Source: Cyprinodon diabolis
Lineage: Eukaryota > Chordata > Actinopteri > Cyprinodontiformes > Cyprinodontidae
Length of the DNA: 64,000 nt
Direction of reading: 5' to 3'
NCBI GenBank assembly: GCA_030533445.1
Contig: CM060070.1
Span: 36,747,501 to 36,811,500 of the forward strand
A model generated the notes under the pieces. That model had not been told where the DNA came from. It was given only the letters and a program-made list of their open reading frames with translations, and did not search any database. Shown in pieces: positions 47,463 to 64,000 of the stretch. Made by a program: the position numbers and the translations under genes. The stretch's first letter is position 1, and each line of letters begins with the position of its first letter.

Positions 47463-50400
47463 ATGGTAAGAAAGCTTAATAAGTTTTACGATTTAATAAC
47501 AAACTACGTGTAAACTCCTTAAACTCAGAGTATTTATCTTGATTATTTGGGGCGGTTTGAGTGCAGCGCTTCTCTATAAACCGCCTCCATCGTGCTCGAC
47601 ATGTAGCTCCTAGCTAGCAGTAACGTTAGCTTGTCGCTCTGTTTCCAGCTTTTCTATTCATTTTTCAAGTCGCTGGTGGGGAAGGACGTGGTGGTGGAGC
47701 TCAAAAACGACCTGAGGTTAGTGCTTTATGATGCAGACCAAACAGTAATTCTTTATTCGCTGAACGTCTGGTTTTCACTTGGAGAAAACGACGCTAGCTG
47801 CATCAGCTAAGTCAAAACTACTGTACGGATAGTTCTATGAAAACAGAAATATTTATGTATGTCAAGCAGCTTTTTTTTTTTTTGCATGTTCCCAGTAATG
47901 CATGAGAGCTACAGATCTGAGCTCCATACTTGCTCATAATAGAAGAACTGATATCCATTTTCTATTTGCAGCATATGTGGAACACTTCACTCTGTTGATC
48001 AGGTTGGATTTTAATGTCTTTTTTAATATACTTCAAGTCTTTAAAGTGTTACAGTGGTTTGTAATGTTATTTTTCTTCTTTTCTTCTCATTTATGTTGCA
48101 GTATTTGAACATCAAATTGACAGACATCAGTGTGACAGATCCAGAAAAATATCCACACATGGTAAGCTTTCCTGCCCGTCCTAACTTTAGGTTTAAGAGG
48201 TTTTCTAATGATGCTGTGTCCTTTTCTTGCCAAACATAAGAAGCTTATTCACAAAACATAATTCAAGAATGGAGTATGAACAGTTTATTCTAGTTCCATC
48301 CTTTTTTATTCTTTTTTGAATCCCTAAACCTTTGTTTCAAAGTTTTATCAATGCTCCCATCCATCCATTCATCAGTAGGTTATTTTATCCATCAATAATA
48401 CATCTGTCCAAATTGAATGCACCTGTTGCTATATTGTTCATACCTTCACCCATCCACAAATATCCTGTGGGACAATATTTCGTTTACACTGTGATAAAGT
48501 TGTAGGGAAGTTATATTTAAATGTTAAATCATTCTGGCTTAAAAATTTGTAAAAAATGTACTCTTTATCAGACTATATTGTCCCAAATTTTAGAAAAATT
48601 CTATTTAAAAAAAAATCCTGTTTTAAAATCTTTTTTTTTTTCCCGTTATTTTATGCAGGCCAGTTAGTTATACGTCAGCTTGTACACCTAAATTCGGCCA
48701 ATTATATATCCATGGTCATCTGTCAATCACATTTTTTCGGTCATAGCATCATGATTCATATGTCGCAGCTAATATATGCAACGATTGAAATAACAATCAT
48801 TTACTTTCCCTTTAAGTTGCATCCCAGTGTTCACGGGGATGGACGTCTGTGTCTTCAGCAGGCGTAGAGCTAACAGAACTGGCAGCGGTGCGAGGCAAGG
48901 GCTCAAACATTTATGGCTGTAAGCCTTCTACACCAAACCAAGCTTCTGCAGCCCTGGCGTCCTCTTCCACTACATCTTCATCCCCGCTTTCCTCCTCTAA
49001 ATAAAAAATGTCTGACGGAGGAGACTCATCCACGACCTCCGGCACAAAACTCTCCTCCTCTTGCATGTTTCCTCTGTCCATAGCGTTCCTTGACAGTGTC
49101 GTTTCTAAGTCACCAATTTAGTGCTAATTGGTCCCGATGGAATTTCCCATTGGGAACCTACTAGCACTAAGTTGCTAACTGGTTAGCTAGATGCTTCCGA
49201 TAAACCGGCTACAATCAAACTTCCTTGCGCACCTACCTCAACAATCCCTTTGATAAACGACCAATCAAATTCACTTTATTCCCTCATGGAAAGTCGGGCA
49301 CCACTCTGGAGAATTCGCAAATGCAACAGTTGGAACAGCCGCTTCCTATATGCTGCTGTTTGGAAAAAAACAGGAAAATAATATCCTTTGTCAAAGTTTC
49401 TGTTGCAAACACCTCATCAACCTGCAGAATGTGCCCCTTCTCATTGGTTCTCTTTCTGTAAAATAATGTACAAAACCTAAGCTGTTCATTCCTGTACGCT
49501 CAATGAGAAGCTTTTTATAGGTGTGACAAACTAAAAAATGAGAATTATAATCAAATGACCAAGGCACAGACTTTCAGGAGATTAATGGGATATATTACTG
49601 GTAATTTTATAACATACTATGGTGATCAGAAGTCCCGATCTGTATGGGATAGTCCAGCATTTTTACACTTCTGTCCTGCTGTCCCACAATTCAAAGCAGT
49701 GAGCAGCACTTAACTGGGTCCAATTATTAAAGAGCCTGATATATTTAAAGGCGACTTTCCTATATGGAGAGGAAGCAGAGCTGTGCTAGTGTCTACCATC
49801 ATGACCAAGCTAAGCTATTCTCTTAAAACTGAACAAGGAAAAGGTTATTTCTACAAGATATGATGGAAACTTTAGTTAAAGAAAACAAATAACAGCCTCC
49901 ACAAAGACCGGAGCGGTTTATAACTGGGTGGTTCTCACAGAGCTTTTAGTGAGGTTTGCCAAAGTTACTTTTAGATTTGATACGAGGGGAGTGTAACGCA
50001 AAGCATCACTGCATTATCAACATTTTATCTAATATCTAATAATAATAAGCAAACTTCTAAAAGTTTGAAAAAAAAAAAGGAAAAGCCAATTTGCGCGTTT
50101 CCATTTGTTTTGAAGCGAATCAACCAAGAACCACAAAGCGAAATGTCATCATCCGTCATTGTCTGTATTGCATCGCCTCCTATGGCTGTATTAAACCGGA
50201 GGTAGAGGCTGCAGTGTAGCACTAACCAGGAGGAAAGTTTTAATGAATGTCAGGCTAACATGTCAGCTGGTAATGGCGACGTTGCTTCAGCCATATTTGC
50301 AGCAATAATGGGAACATCCAGGAGGATGGCGAGAGCAAAAAGTGTTTTCACCTCCTGTTTTGCACATCAACTCTTTTTCATAAAGGCCAAAAACCTCATC

Positions 50401-51049
50401 AAGCCAGCATAAAATTTAGGAAGGTTTTTCAAATTTTGCTGTTGCAATCTAGCTTTTCTGTAGCTAAAGTTCTTCTCTGCTCAGAAACCTGTTGTTGTGG
50501 AGCGTACTTTGCAGTGTTTTCATAAAGCCATGGCTCCAACATCAACCTGCTGTAAACCTGTCTGGTGTTTTTCCTCCCAGTAGTTTGCCAGAAAATTGCT
50601 GTAATTTTATCATCATTTCCTGATTTAAAGGAATCTAGCAGCAGTTATGACTCTTATATAATACACTCTTTATGAACACAGTGGCCTTAGAAAAACCTAA
50701 ACCTAATGCACACATAAGAATCTAAGAAAGTGGGCTCTATTATTTACGTAGTTGTAGCATAAAATTACAGGCCTAGTTCTAAGCAAGTTTACCCCAATGT
50801 GAACACCTGCAGTGGTGTGAATAAAGCAGCATCCTGCAATGGAATCAGGTTTTTCTTAATTTTTTTTACCAGATTTTTGTCACCTTGACATTAAACTGCA
50901 TCACATCTTGTTCTTTGCTTCAGCTGTCGGTGAAAAACTGCTTCATCCGTGGCTCTGTGGTCCGATACGTTCAGCTGCCGGCCGACGAGGTGGACACACA
51001 GCTGCTCCAAGACGCCGCGCGGAAAGAAGCCATGCAGCAGAAGCAGTGA
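47463..51049 (+). CDS. lsm2: U6 snRNA-associated Sm-like protein LSm2
   Basis: Five coding exons: 47463-47465 (ATG only), 47649-47716, 47972-48002, 48102-48161 and 50924-51049. They join to 95 aa, the family length, with the N-terminus LFYSFFKSLVGKDVVVELKN completed by the ATG of exon 1. Sm1 motif: VVVELKNDLSICGTLHSVDQYLNIKL. Sm2 motif: NCFIRGSVVRYVQLP. The tail is DAARKEAMQQKQ. LSm2 is a subunit of the nuclear LSm2-8 ring, which binds the U6 snRNA 3' oligo(U) end, and of the cytoplasmic LSm1-7 decapping ring. It starts the ring next to LSm3 and LSm1/8. The short leader follows a TATA-less, GC-richer segment with a CTCF-like site. Intron 4 (2.8 kb) contains repeat R2. Confidence 0.97.
48655..49260 (-). 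mobile_element. Interspersed repeat R2, copy 2, with acidic first-exon-like coding stretch
   Basis: In lsm2 intron 4. 48655-48942 matches 14905-15198. The minus strand from about 49082 downward reads MDRGNMQEEESFVPEVVDES, then an acidic run with YLEEESGDEDVVEEDA, and continues toward the LQP motif seen in copy 1. An acidic N-terminus followed by a PYxFEP-like motif is seen in some transposon-encoded and P2X7-C-domain-like proteins. This copy has a stop (TAA) where copy 1 has TAC. Confidence 0.5.
49300..50900. other. Remainder of lsm2 intron 4
   Basis: No exon, RNA gene or further clear repeat could be supported. Confidence 0.4.
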
Positions 51050-51443
51050 TGGGGTCATGGATGGGATGGGGTCCAGGTTGGGAATGGCAGGAAGAGGAAT
51101 GAGGCATAACTACTTTAGGTTTTATTTTATTTAAAGATGCCAGTTTAATTTCCTTTAAAATGATTCCTTATGTTTGAGATCAGTCATTCACAGAATAGTG
51201 TTTATGGAAGGAAGACGGGCAGCCTTGATCTGAGTCTGTAGTTGTTTTGTTTTTTTATAAAAGTGATATAAACTCTTTGTTTTGTCCTCTCCTGTTTAAA
51301 ACTGTAGAAAAATGACCTTTTTTTTTATGCCACCTACGGTTAAGGATACACATTTTAATTTTTTTCTTTTTTATTGTTTCCCTCATTGAAAAATGATCCT
51401 GCCTTTCACATCAGCTTGTAGATTTTTTTGTAGATGTTGGAGA

Positions 51444-51519
51444 AATAAATTACCAACATCAGCTGTGACCTTGGATGGTGTTATTTTATAACTAAATGTA
51501 TTTTTTTTTTTGAAATAAA
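51444..51519 (+). terminator. lsm2 polyadenylation signals
   Basis: AATAAA at 51444-51449 and again at 51514-51519, about 400-470 bp after the stop, followed by a T/GT-rich stretch (GTCTTGGTTGTTTTTGTCC) suited to cleavage near 51535. Confidence 0.65.
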
Positions 51520-51539
51520 GATCAAAATTCATTGTCTTG

Positions 51540-54500
51540 GTTGTTTTTGTCCAAATCAGAACTGCAGCTGAAATCTGACCTTTAGCTCCAGCATTTTACA
51601 CAATAGAAGCATTCAAATCTAAATGATGATGATTAAAATGGGGCTTTGTTCTCTAGACCAATGAACATTAATATGAATAATAAAATAGAGCTTTATATTT
51701 CTTTTTTTTTATGATTCATTAAATTTCCCTTTGCACTGTTTCCATGTTTTGTGCAAGCAGAGAAACATTAATGCTCATTCCTCTACATTTATCAAGCTTG
51801 GTCGGTGTCTCTGCTGTCTACAAATTTTAAGATCTGAATCCACCTTGATGTAATCAGATTTTGCAATCATCTCTATGGCAACAGGTGTATATAATCCATC
51901 ATTTAGCATACAGACTTGCTACCAGCGCTTAAAAGAAAAGGATTGTGAATTCAAGCCTGGTTATGTGATGGGATTCCGCCTATGCACGATCTTCTATCTG
52001 TTCACATTCGCAATCAACGTCACGGCAACCAGCAAAAAAGGCTTAAATCGGTGGTAAGTGGGCTTAGGGTCATTTTTTTCTGAAAGCGTTTCAATGCTTT
52101 TTTGGGGTTTTTTCAGCTGTTTTGTGGTGTAAATGTGAAATGTTCTGAGTATTTCATAACGCCTGTGGTATTAAAATGAACCGATTGAATGTTTGATACA
52201 TAAACTGAAGCATCACAAGAGGTAGATGGTGATGCTCATAGTGCGTAGAGGTCAATTTTCTGCAGGCATTCGCTACAGGCCTTCAGGTTAGATCCAGAAC
52301 AGAGAATATAGAGCCGCATGGAGAAAAGGAGTGTAAAGCATGTCACCACCTGGAGAGGTGACCAGTCTGGGTTCGGCTGTTGCCAGGAAATCTGTAATTT
52401 TTAGCAATATTGCACCTAATGTGAGGTTTGATGGAGGGACACTTAGTTCCAGTGGAAGGAACAATCTTTTATTTAGTCAGGTTTATATTAGAGGTGGAGA
52501 ATACTGATACCAAGGTATCGATCTGATACCAAATAAATACAACTGTAAGGAATAGAAATCACAGATATTTGTTTGAAAATGTAATGAGTAGAAGTCAAAA
52601 ATAAGAAGAAATATAAGTAATGGAGTAAAGTATAGATACCTAAACATTATACTTAAATACAGTAGCAAAGTATTTGACACCTCTGCTAAATTATCGAGTT
52701 CCTGTGTCCAGAGATTGGCTGAACTGGGCTGAGGATCTCTGCAGCTCCTCCATATTTTCCACTGTCCAGCTGGACATTCTCCCTATAAATTTCCTCCTTT
52801 TCTGTTTTTCTTTTTCTTTGCTTTCAATGCTGTTTGTCCTCTAATGTTCTCTAACAAACCCTGTGAGGCCTTCACTGAGCAGCTTGATTTATACTGAGGT
52901 TAAAATACACACAGGTAGACTCTGTTTGCAGAAGTGAAAACTATCATTCTCCTGTTTCTCTGTCTTTCACTCTAATGAAAAGTCTTGAACGGAGGTAAAT
53001 GTGACCCCAGATGAACATAAACATATAATTTGTCTTGTATTTTTTCGTCCCTCAGCAGCTATGACTTGGTTCTGCTGTCGCCTGTGTGGCATTATCCGTC
53101 TCTCATATCGTTCTGGAAATTATTGGCCCTCCTCATATTTTTTGCCTGAGTTCTTTGGGGTTTTATATGCATGGGTTTATTGTCCCACCAAAGACTCTTA
53201 TTAAAGTTAAGGTCTGGACTTTGAACGGGTTATTGAAGCAGCTTCTAACTTCTCTCTCTCTCTTTTTTTTTTATGCATTCTGTTGTAAATGTGCTGCTGT
53301 TTGAGATCACAGTTTCCAGCTATCAGAGTGATGGCTTCAGATTTAATTAGAAAACGTTGCATAAGGAGCTCATGGTGCACTCCTTGACTGCAATAGTGCT
53401 CAAATCACCACTCCTCCATCCCCTTCGTTTAACGCTGTAGTTTCTTCAGATTCTACTTTGGAATTAAAAGCCAGACTGCCATGTTCTTTTTTATGGAAAC
53501 GAGACATCCTGGATCTCCATCCAAACAATTCCTTTTTTCTAAACTTGGTGCATTTTTAAGGTCTGATGTCCCTTTTCCTTCACACACTGACTGGTGTCGA
53601 TGATCCAAGATTGTGTTTTCTGAATCCTAGCTACAAAATAGTTTTTATTATTTATCTAAATCACCAGACACTCACAGTCCAGCTCCTATGTTGGAAGAAA
53701 ATCTCTAGGAATGTCTGCTCTTTGAAAAAAGGTCCTCTATGTTTAATGTTTTCCACATTTTTTCTCCTTTTATCCTTAAAGAACACCAAGTGGTTTGGAA
53801 GAACAAAAAACATTCCTGTCTGGAACTCCTTGCCATTGTGTAAAATTAAAATCAGTGTTTGTTCAAATGTTTTATCTATTATTTGTCAAACCCTTATTTA
53901 AAAGTTGTGATGCATTTAAGGCTGACCTGTTTTTTGTATTATAGTCTTTTCCTAAGGCGCATAACAAGTTGTGTTATGAGGAAGGATATTTCTTTCACAT
54001 GACTGTATATCTTTCATTTTCTTCCCTAACTGTCACACAAGGTTGCTGCGATGTTTATCCGCCTCGTATCTGCCGCTCGTTTTGATGGTTTTATTAGCAG
54101 GAAGGAATGTCAGATGTGCTGATAGAGGGGAAGGATCTGCAGTTTTCCCACAGTGCTGATGATAAGATCAAGTAGCAGAGCAGGATCCGCTCCTGGTACT
54201 GGTCCGGTTTTACAACATGAAAACCGTAATAGACAGATTTGAATCAGGGAGTCTGAAAGCTGCTGGATTGAACAACATTACGTTACATTTAGCATTATTT
54301 AATCTCTAAATAAAACATAAAAATCAGATTTTTAATTAAATAATTTTTTTCTTTTTGTATTATTATTTCTTTAATGTACTTATTTTGTAACGTGGTGCAA
54401 AACATGACTGCTATGTTTGTCCAAACTCCCCCTACTAGGAAGTCTCTCCTCTTTCTGTGTTGTTTCCTCTTTACGCCATTAGGGGGCAGCAGACAATACA

Positions 54501-56500
54501 CATCAAAAGTCATGCATTTAACCTTTATATAGTCAAATTTATTATTTCTAATTATAATAACCCATTTATTCTTTTTTAATTAATATGTTATTTAAAAAAA
54601 ATAGTGAACTCATGAAAGAAAAAGTCTGAATTTTAGTTAGAAAAAACTGGAGCCCAAACCGAGTTCAAACGAAAAGTAAACCTGGTTATCTTTTAACTGT
54701 TAAATGAATGGAATAATTGACCAGAATAGTGTTCACAATAAAAGCTGTACTGTGCCTGATGAAGAATTACCCATAACGCTGAAGCATTGTGGCAAAAAAG
54801 ACCAAACACAAACTAAATCCATGCTCTTTGTTTTCTGTTACTTAATATTTTCCTTTCTTTTCCAGCTTAGATTAGAAATCTACTGTATGTTGGCAACTGG
54901 ATTAGTCCACACATTTGCAGAAAAGTATTAACACCCCTTGACTTTGAATATATGAAAGTATCAGAGCCGCAATTATCAATTAACAGCATACCTATCCCTG
55001 TGAATAAAGGCATCATGCTTGACTAAAAGATTTTAATAAAAAGATAACACATTTACACAGATATAAATCCTCACAGGCTGCTGTGTGTGCTTTATGTTGT
55101 GATGTAATCAGAGTTGCAGTCATAAAACTGAAGTCACTAAATTGGCTTAACTGTATTACTGTTTATGTTATTAATGAAAACAGAAATGACTGGATCGGAA
55201 TGCTGGATCAGAGTCATTCATCCGATATCCGGAGCAGCATATTAGTCGATATCGGAACGGATATCCAATCCAAGCACCGGATGATTCGGATCGGTGTAAA
55301 TCTGCATTTAACCCCTAATAGACAGGGGAAGATAATTAGCTTCCTACCAGTTCCAAAATAAAAATGTGGTTTATTACTTACCTCTGGTTCTCAGATAACC
55401 ATAAAATCTGCTTTTATGTAATTTAGTTGTTGGGAATGTGAACTAAACATGATTCATAAGGTCAGGGATGTGTTGTGACAGCTAGTGGAAACCGTCTGAT
55501 AAACTCAGTTAAGTGTTTGAATCAGAGTTTGGTTGAACAATAAAATAATAAATAAAGCCTTATTTTCTATATTTACAACTGATATATAAGAATGGACATC
55601 TGACCAAAATTTAAAAAGATATTTCTTATTTTTTGTTTGGAAATATGATAAAACAATACATAACAACAGATAAAAACAGGTTACAAATATATATATAAAA
55701 AAGGAAAAACTTGAGTCTAGGCATTGAGTTAGGCCACATATGATAAGATGAACAAGTGGGTGTTCAGCTTGGCTTAAAAAAAGGCTTGCTGAATGTCAAG
55801 AGGGAAATTGTTCCACAAAGATAGGGGATGAAAGGAAAAGCAATCCCCCCTAGAGATTTCCCTTTAGCCTTAGGAATTTTTAGAATGACTTGAGTTCAAA
55901 GAGCACGAGGCTGAATGTCAAGATGCAAATAAGGTACATTTAATACGCTCAAATGATAGGAAAGTCATGTTTGTTTAAAAAAAATCCCTGCTTTAAGTTA
56001 ATTCATGTCTCATCAGAGCAAAACAAACCGAGATACAAATTTTTCTCATTCCTTGGAAGCCTATTGTCACTGATTAGCATCATACCTAAATTTACACTGA
56101 ATATAGATGCGATGCTCACACTGATAACCTCTATTTAATATAAACACAACTATAAACTTTTTTATACAGAGGGGTAAATGTTTTCTAATTAAGCTAATTC
56201 TTGGGTCAAAAATTACACAGGTTTGCTTTTAAGCCTTATTTAGTAAAAGGTTTAAGTGTGTAATTTCAACTCGGCATCAGTTCATCAAATGTGCCACACT
56301 GAAGAAACGTTCATTGATCTAAAACTTGCTTCTTAGTTACGGGAAAGGCCCTGAACCCCAGGATAACTCTAGAGGAGCTGCAGAAATCCACAACTCAGGT
56401 GGAAATATCTTTATTAGTCGTGCAACCCACAGATTCAGTCGTCAGAGAGGAAACCTGAGATGAGGCTCCCAGAGGGAACAATAACGACAAACTCCGGTTT
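51540..56500. other. Gene-free region between lsm2 and bcl6
   Basis: Both genes end toward this interval. Several open frames of 60-110 codons are present, but none has a recognisable motif or splice context. A GATATCGG/CCGATATCC-rich block at 55195-55300 may be a decayed transposon end. No RNA gene is recognised. Confidence 0.4.
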
Positions 56501-56504
56501 CAAT

Positions 56505-57683
56505 ACATAGAAATCCAGTACCTTTATTTTACATTCATACATTTATAACATTGTACAACAATTTTAATGCAGTTTAAAAAAAGAAACCCAATCTAAAAAA
56601 AAAAAAAAAAATCTTGCAGATTTACAATGATAAAGTTTCCTGTTACAGAGAAGTATTTAGAAATATACACACACACACCCACACAGGGAACTAGGACGAG
56701 TGATGTCCTTGAGTTGTACCTTTTAATAGAGCTGCTCTGAATGGAGCAGCGTAGAGAAAGGCACATTGAATACACAGTGTATCTACAAATAAAAATAAAA
56801 AAAGCTTCAACATCGACACAAGTTTACGGTAGGATCGGGAACAGAGAAAAAAACTGTAAACTTTCACTTATGGAAAAACAAACAAACAAATAAACAAAAC
56901 CAAAAGTCATATCTGTACAAACACATCTGGAGCCAAAAAAAAAGAAACATAAGTTTTTTTGCTGTTTTTTTTTGTTTTTCTTCTTGGTCATTACAAAGCA
57001 GTACCCAGAATTCAACGCTTTAGATTGGCTCCGCCAGCAGAGAGCAATCTCACAGACAGAACACTAAATCATGTCACAATATTTACGTGGTCTGCCCGAC
57101 GAACAGTAAGAAACACCACATGCATAACTTGTCGAGAAGGCGGCAGCCATCCCGTTACGTTTTTAAACTGAACCCGAACGCTCCCCACCCATCCCGCCTT
57201 TTACTCCTACACGTCTGTACACACATTTAAAAATGTCTAGACAAATTTATATAGCCACAAAGCCTGTTTTTTTTTCTTAAAAACTATGTACCACCTGTCA
57301 AAATTGTCAATACTTTCAGAAAAGTAAGTCCTCTGATATAAAATACTGTATTTTCAGAAAAAACACATTGTTTTTTTTACATTTTGTCCTTCTCAATAAA
57401 ATAAAGCTTTATATACGTACCTTCAAAGCTTAAAAACACTCCGAACATACATACATATATATATTTAGATCTATATATGACCATAAAGTGACTAAGATGC
57501 CACAAGTGGCTCTATGATCACATGTAGTGGAAACCCGTTTAGAATGGCAAACAGCCAATTTAATTGTCTGAAGAACACAGTGTGGCACTACAATTTTGGA
57601 TGATTGTACACCTTTGAAAAAAGAGGGGGGGTGGTCATTAAATTCCAGGATCCAAGGTGACGGTTTTGCTCTTTGAGCGTAGC
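56505..57683 (-). other. bcl6 3'UTR
   Basis: Runs from the bcl6 stop to an AATAAA on the minus strand (TTTATT at 56523-56528). It contains an A-run near 56596 and a CA-rich run near 56670 (plus-strand reading), and is otherwise AT-rich and non-coding. The end point is inferred from the signal only. Confidence 0.45.
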
Positions 57684-62195
<4,512 letters not shown>

Positions 62196-62330
62196 CTGGT
62201 AGCGCTTTCCTAGAAACTTCTTGCATCACCACTTCTAAGAACCCCTGTTCTAAGAATCAGAGGAGCACAATTCTCGGAATTTGAGCCTGAGACCGTACCA
62301 CTCTGCCGGCGCAGGGGAGAGACGCGTCCT
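62196..62330 (-). other. Candidate non-coding first exon of bcl6
   Basis: Ends on the minus strand in GCGCTACCAG followed by GTGATT (donor at 62195/62194). A TATA-like TATAAGG lies at about 62353-62359 on the minus strand, placing a start near 62325. The segment ending GGTGATGCAAGAAGTTTCTA then GGAAAG closely resembles what I recall of human BCL6 exon 1, where the encoded protein represses its own gene. Confidence 0.5.
62207..62279. promoter_or_regulatory. Cluster of four TTCNNNGAA (STAT/BCL6) motifs
   Basis: TTCCTAGAA 62207-62215 (the consensus BCL6 site), TTCTAAGAA 62233-62241, TTCTAAGAA 62248-62256, TTCTCGGAA 62271-62279. All four fit the palindromic STAT site. BCL6 and STAT5/STAT3 are known to compete at such sites in mammalian BCL6 exon 1. 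Confidence 0.7.
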
Positions 62331-62339
62331 TCTAAAGTT

Positions 62340-62640
62340 TTTTAATCGAACACCTTATAAAGCGCTCTTTCAGGCGTGAACGGCGCCTGGGTGTTTTTAC
62401 AATAAAAATATATTACTTTAAACGTTCAAAGGAGCGATAAAATGTGTATAGTTAACGAAAATAACGAAGTCAAAAGCTGCTCTGGGAGCAAGATCCCCCT
62501 GCTTTTGGTTCGACCCGGACAGTCACATGACGGAGAGCTGGCGACGTCACCGTGTTCAGAAAACCAGCCCCCGAAATTCTCAGAACTAATTTATATTCTG
62601 TGACTTAAACGGCGCGCGGTGCCGCTGCCTCCCGTCGCAT
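62340..62640 (-). promoter_or_regulatory. Candidate bcl6 core and proximal promoter
   Basis: Holds the TATA-like CTTTATAAGG (minus strand, about 62354-62363), a CRE-like GACGTCAC at 62543-62550 and an E-box-like TCACATGAC at 62523-62531. Motif reading only. Confidence 0.4.
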
Positions 62641-64000
62641 TTAACACACATACAGTCCATACATGAGCTTCGCAGAGACAGACATCTAAATTAGGTCCAT
62701 GCGGACAGGTCGATCTCACTGTCTTGCTTTGGGCTCTGATCATTTTGTAGGCGCATTTCCCTGCGGGTATGTTAACTTCATGCCGTCGATGGGGAAGGCT
62801 GGAGGGGTTGGGGGGGTTTACTTTTCATCTAAGGTATTGAGCATTCCCATGGAATTCTGTTTTTATTTTATTTTTATTTTATTTCTCTCAGCGCACGGTT
62901 TGAACTGCCACTTTAGCTCTGTTTTATTTCTATTTATTCTCATACGCGTATAACTGTTTTGTAACGGGCTTTGGGTGACTTAGTTTTTTCCCCCTAGATC
63001 TTTAGACTATTTGCACAAAAGGCGTGCATTTAAAAAAACAAGGAAAACAAAAAAAAGTAAGATTATTTCATTTCTGTGAAGGCATTGCAGTAAAAAACTT
63101 TAAGTATGGGACCCCAGAGTAGTGCATGCGTTCAACTCCAAGCTGTAAATCAGTTAATGTTTAAAATGCTGTGAGACATGTTGTAGACATTGTAAAAAGA
63201 ATGTAATGTCAAGGTCAAGAGTGTATACTTTTGGTGCTTAAACCTCTAGTTGCTCAATTTGTTCTGACTTCAGTTTATCTGATTAGATTGATGTGAAAGT
63301 TCAGAAGAAATACAAAAAATAAGAAGTGCATGTATTGTTTTTTCTTTTTTTAAGGCATGTGGCATCAGAATAAACCATCATTTTCCCCCCATTCTATTTG
63401 TTTTCTTTCTTTTGCAGCTTTGTGGTGTTTTGTTGGTTTCATTTCTTATCTGAAAGTGTCCCCATCCAGACACTGGCATCGAGGACTCTGTGGTTTTTGT
63501 TTCATCCCTTCATGTGGAAGGGAGGACTGGTGTGAAGTTGTGCGTCGTTTACAGGCTTGATAGGCAAGCCTCTGAATCTCGATTACGAGATGCAAACAGG
63601 CAGCCCTCTCAGAGTTGTATTCATTTCTCGACATGTGGGCACACACTTACTGTCAGTGACTCACCTTGGAAGCCTTGTTTGTGGTGATTCCAAACCATGG
63701 ATTCTCCTTCTTTTCTCATTCCGTTCACTCCTTGGCAAAGGAGGAGCATTTGCTGGGCTTGGAAATGAGAAATAAAAATGAACTTAATCATTTCAGGAAT
63801 TCTTTTAAAACAAACCCTAAAAGATCACACCTGTTTAATGATCACAAATGCATCTTTTACCCCTTTAAAAACTGCACTAATTTGACATGAATAAGTTAGA
63901 TGGTGGCCAGCATCGGTTATCATATATGATGGTAGAGTTTCTTACTATAAATCTTTTATAAAATATCTGTAAAGTAAAAAAAAAGGGATGTTCTGAAATA
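62640..64000. other. Upstream flank of bcl6
   Basis: No supported gene. Open frames of 60-85 codons here have no recognisable features. Confidence 0.4.

Noticed and set aside
51875..52057. 60-aa ORF starting MATGVYNPSF
   Set aside because: No family recognised, no splice partners, AT-rich intergenic setting.
55195..55310. GATATCGG/CCGATATCC-rich block as a transposon
   Set aside because: Suggestive inverted motifs but no terminal repeats or duplication could be fixed.

Overview
The window is a piece of a teleost fish genome. It has spliced genes with GT-AG introns and conserved vertebrate proteins. Its introns are crowded with fish-type interspersed repeats: L2/CR1-like LINE tails, hAT and Tc1-like DNA transposons, SINEs and a solo LTR. 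The LINE-tail and SINE families look like those of percomorph (spiny-rayed, perhaps killifish-like) fishes, but that is recollection rather than proof. There are no bacterial operons, CRISPR arrays or rRNA genes.

Layout: (1) 800-1557 (+), the last four coding exons of a class VII myosin, called myo7b from the C-terminal FERM sequence and its neighbour. (2) 11652-12671 (+), an intact one-exon GPR17 receptor (339 aa), with a probable non-coding exon and splice acceptor just upstream and a candidate distal promoter near 4.4-5.3 kb. (3) 17328-44272 (+), the complete 27-coding-exon inpp5d gene (SHIP1, about 1081 aa): SH2 domain, linker, 5-phosphatase catalytic core, C2-like region and a tail with two NPxY motifs. 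I could join all 27 exons in frame. (4) 47463-51049 (+), lsm2, five coding exons, 95 aa, with exon 1 coding only the ATG. (5) 57684-60419 (-), bcl6 (BCL6A type), eight coding exons and 696 aa with BTB domain and six C2H2 fingers; its 3'UTR reaches about 56.5 kb and its promoter and first exon lie near 62.2-62.4 kb.

The neighbours are not one pathway. inpp5d and bcl6 act in blood and immune cells, gpr17 acts in oligodendrocyte precursors in mammals, and lsm2 is a housekeeping splicing factor. myo7b-gpr17 is an ancient linkage also found in human (2q14.3); the inpp5d, lsm2 and bcl6 orthologues lie elsewhere in human.

I found no unknown multi-gene system. The most notable signals are regulatory and structural: four TTCNNNGAA (STAT/BCL6-type) motifs within 73 bp in the presumed bcl6 first exon; a consensus CTCF-like site between inpp5d and lsm2; a five-layer stack of nested transposons in inpp5d intron 9, datable from intact target-site duplications; an inpp5d splice acceptor whose pyrimidine tract is the pentanucleotide tail of a LINE; and several non-autonomous hAT elements with perfect or near-perfect 8-bp duplications.
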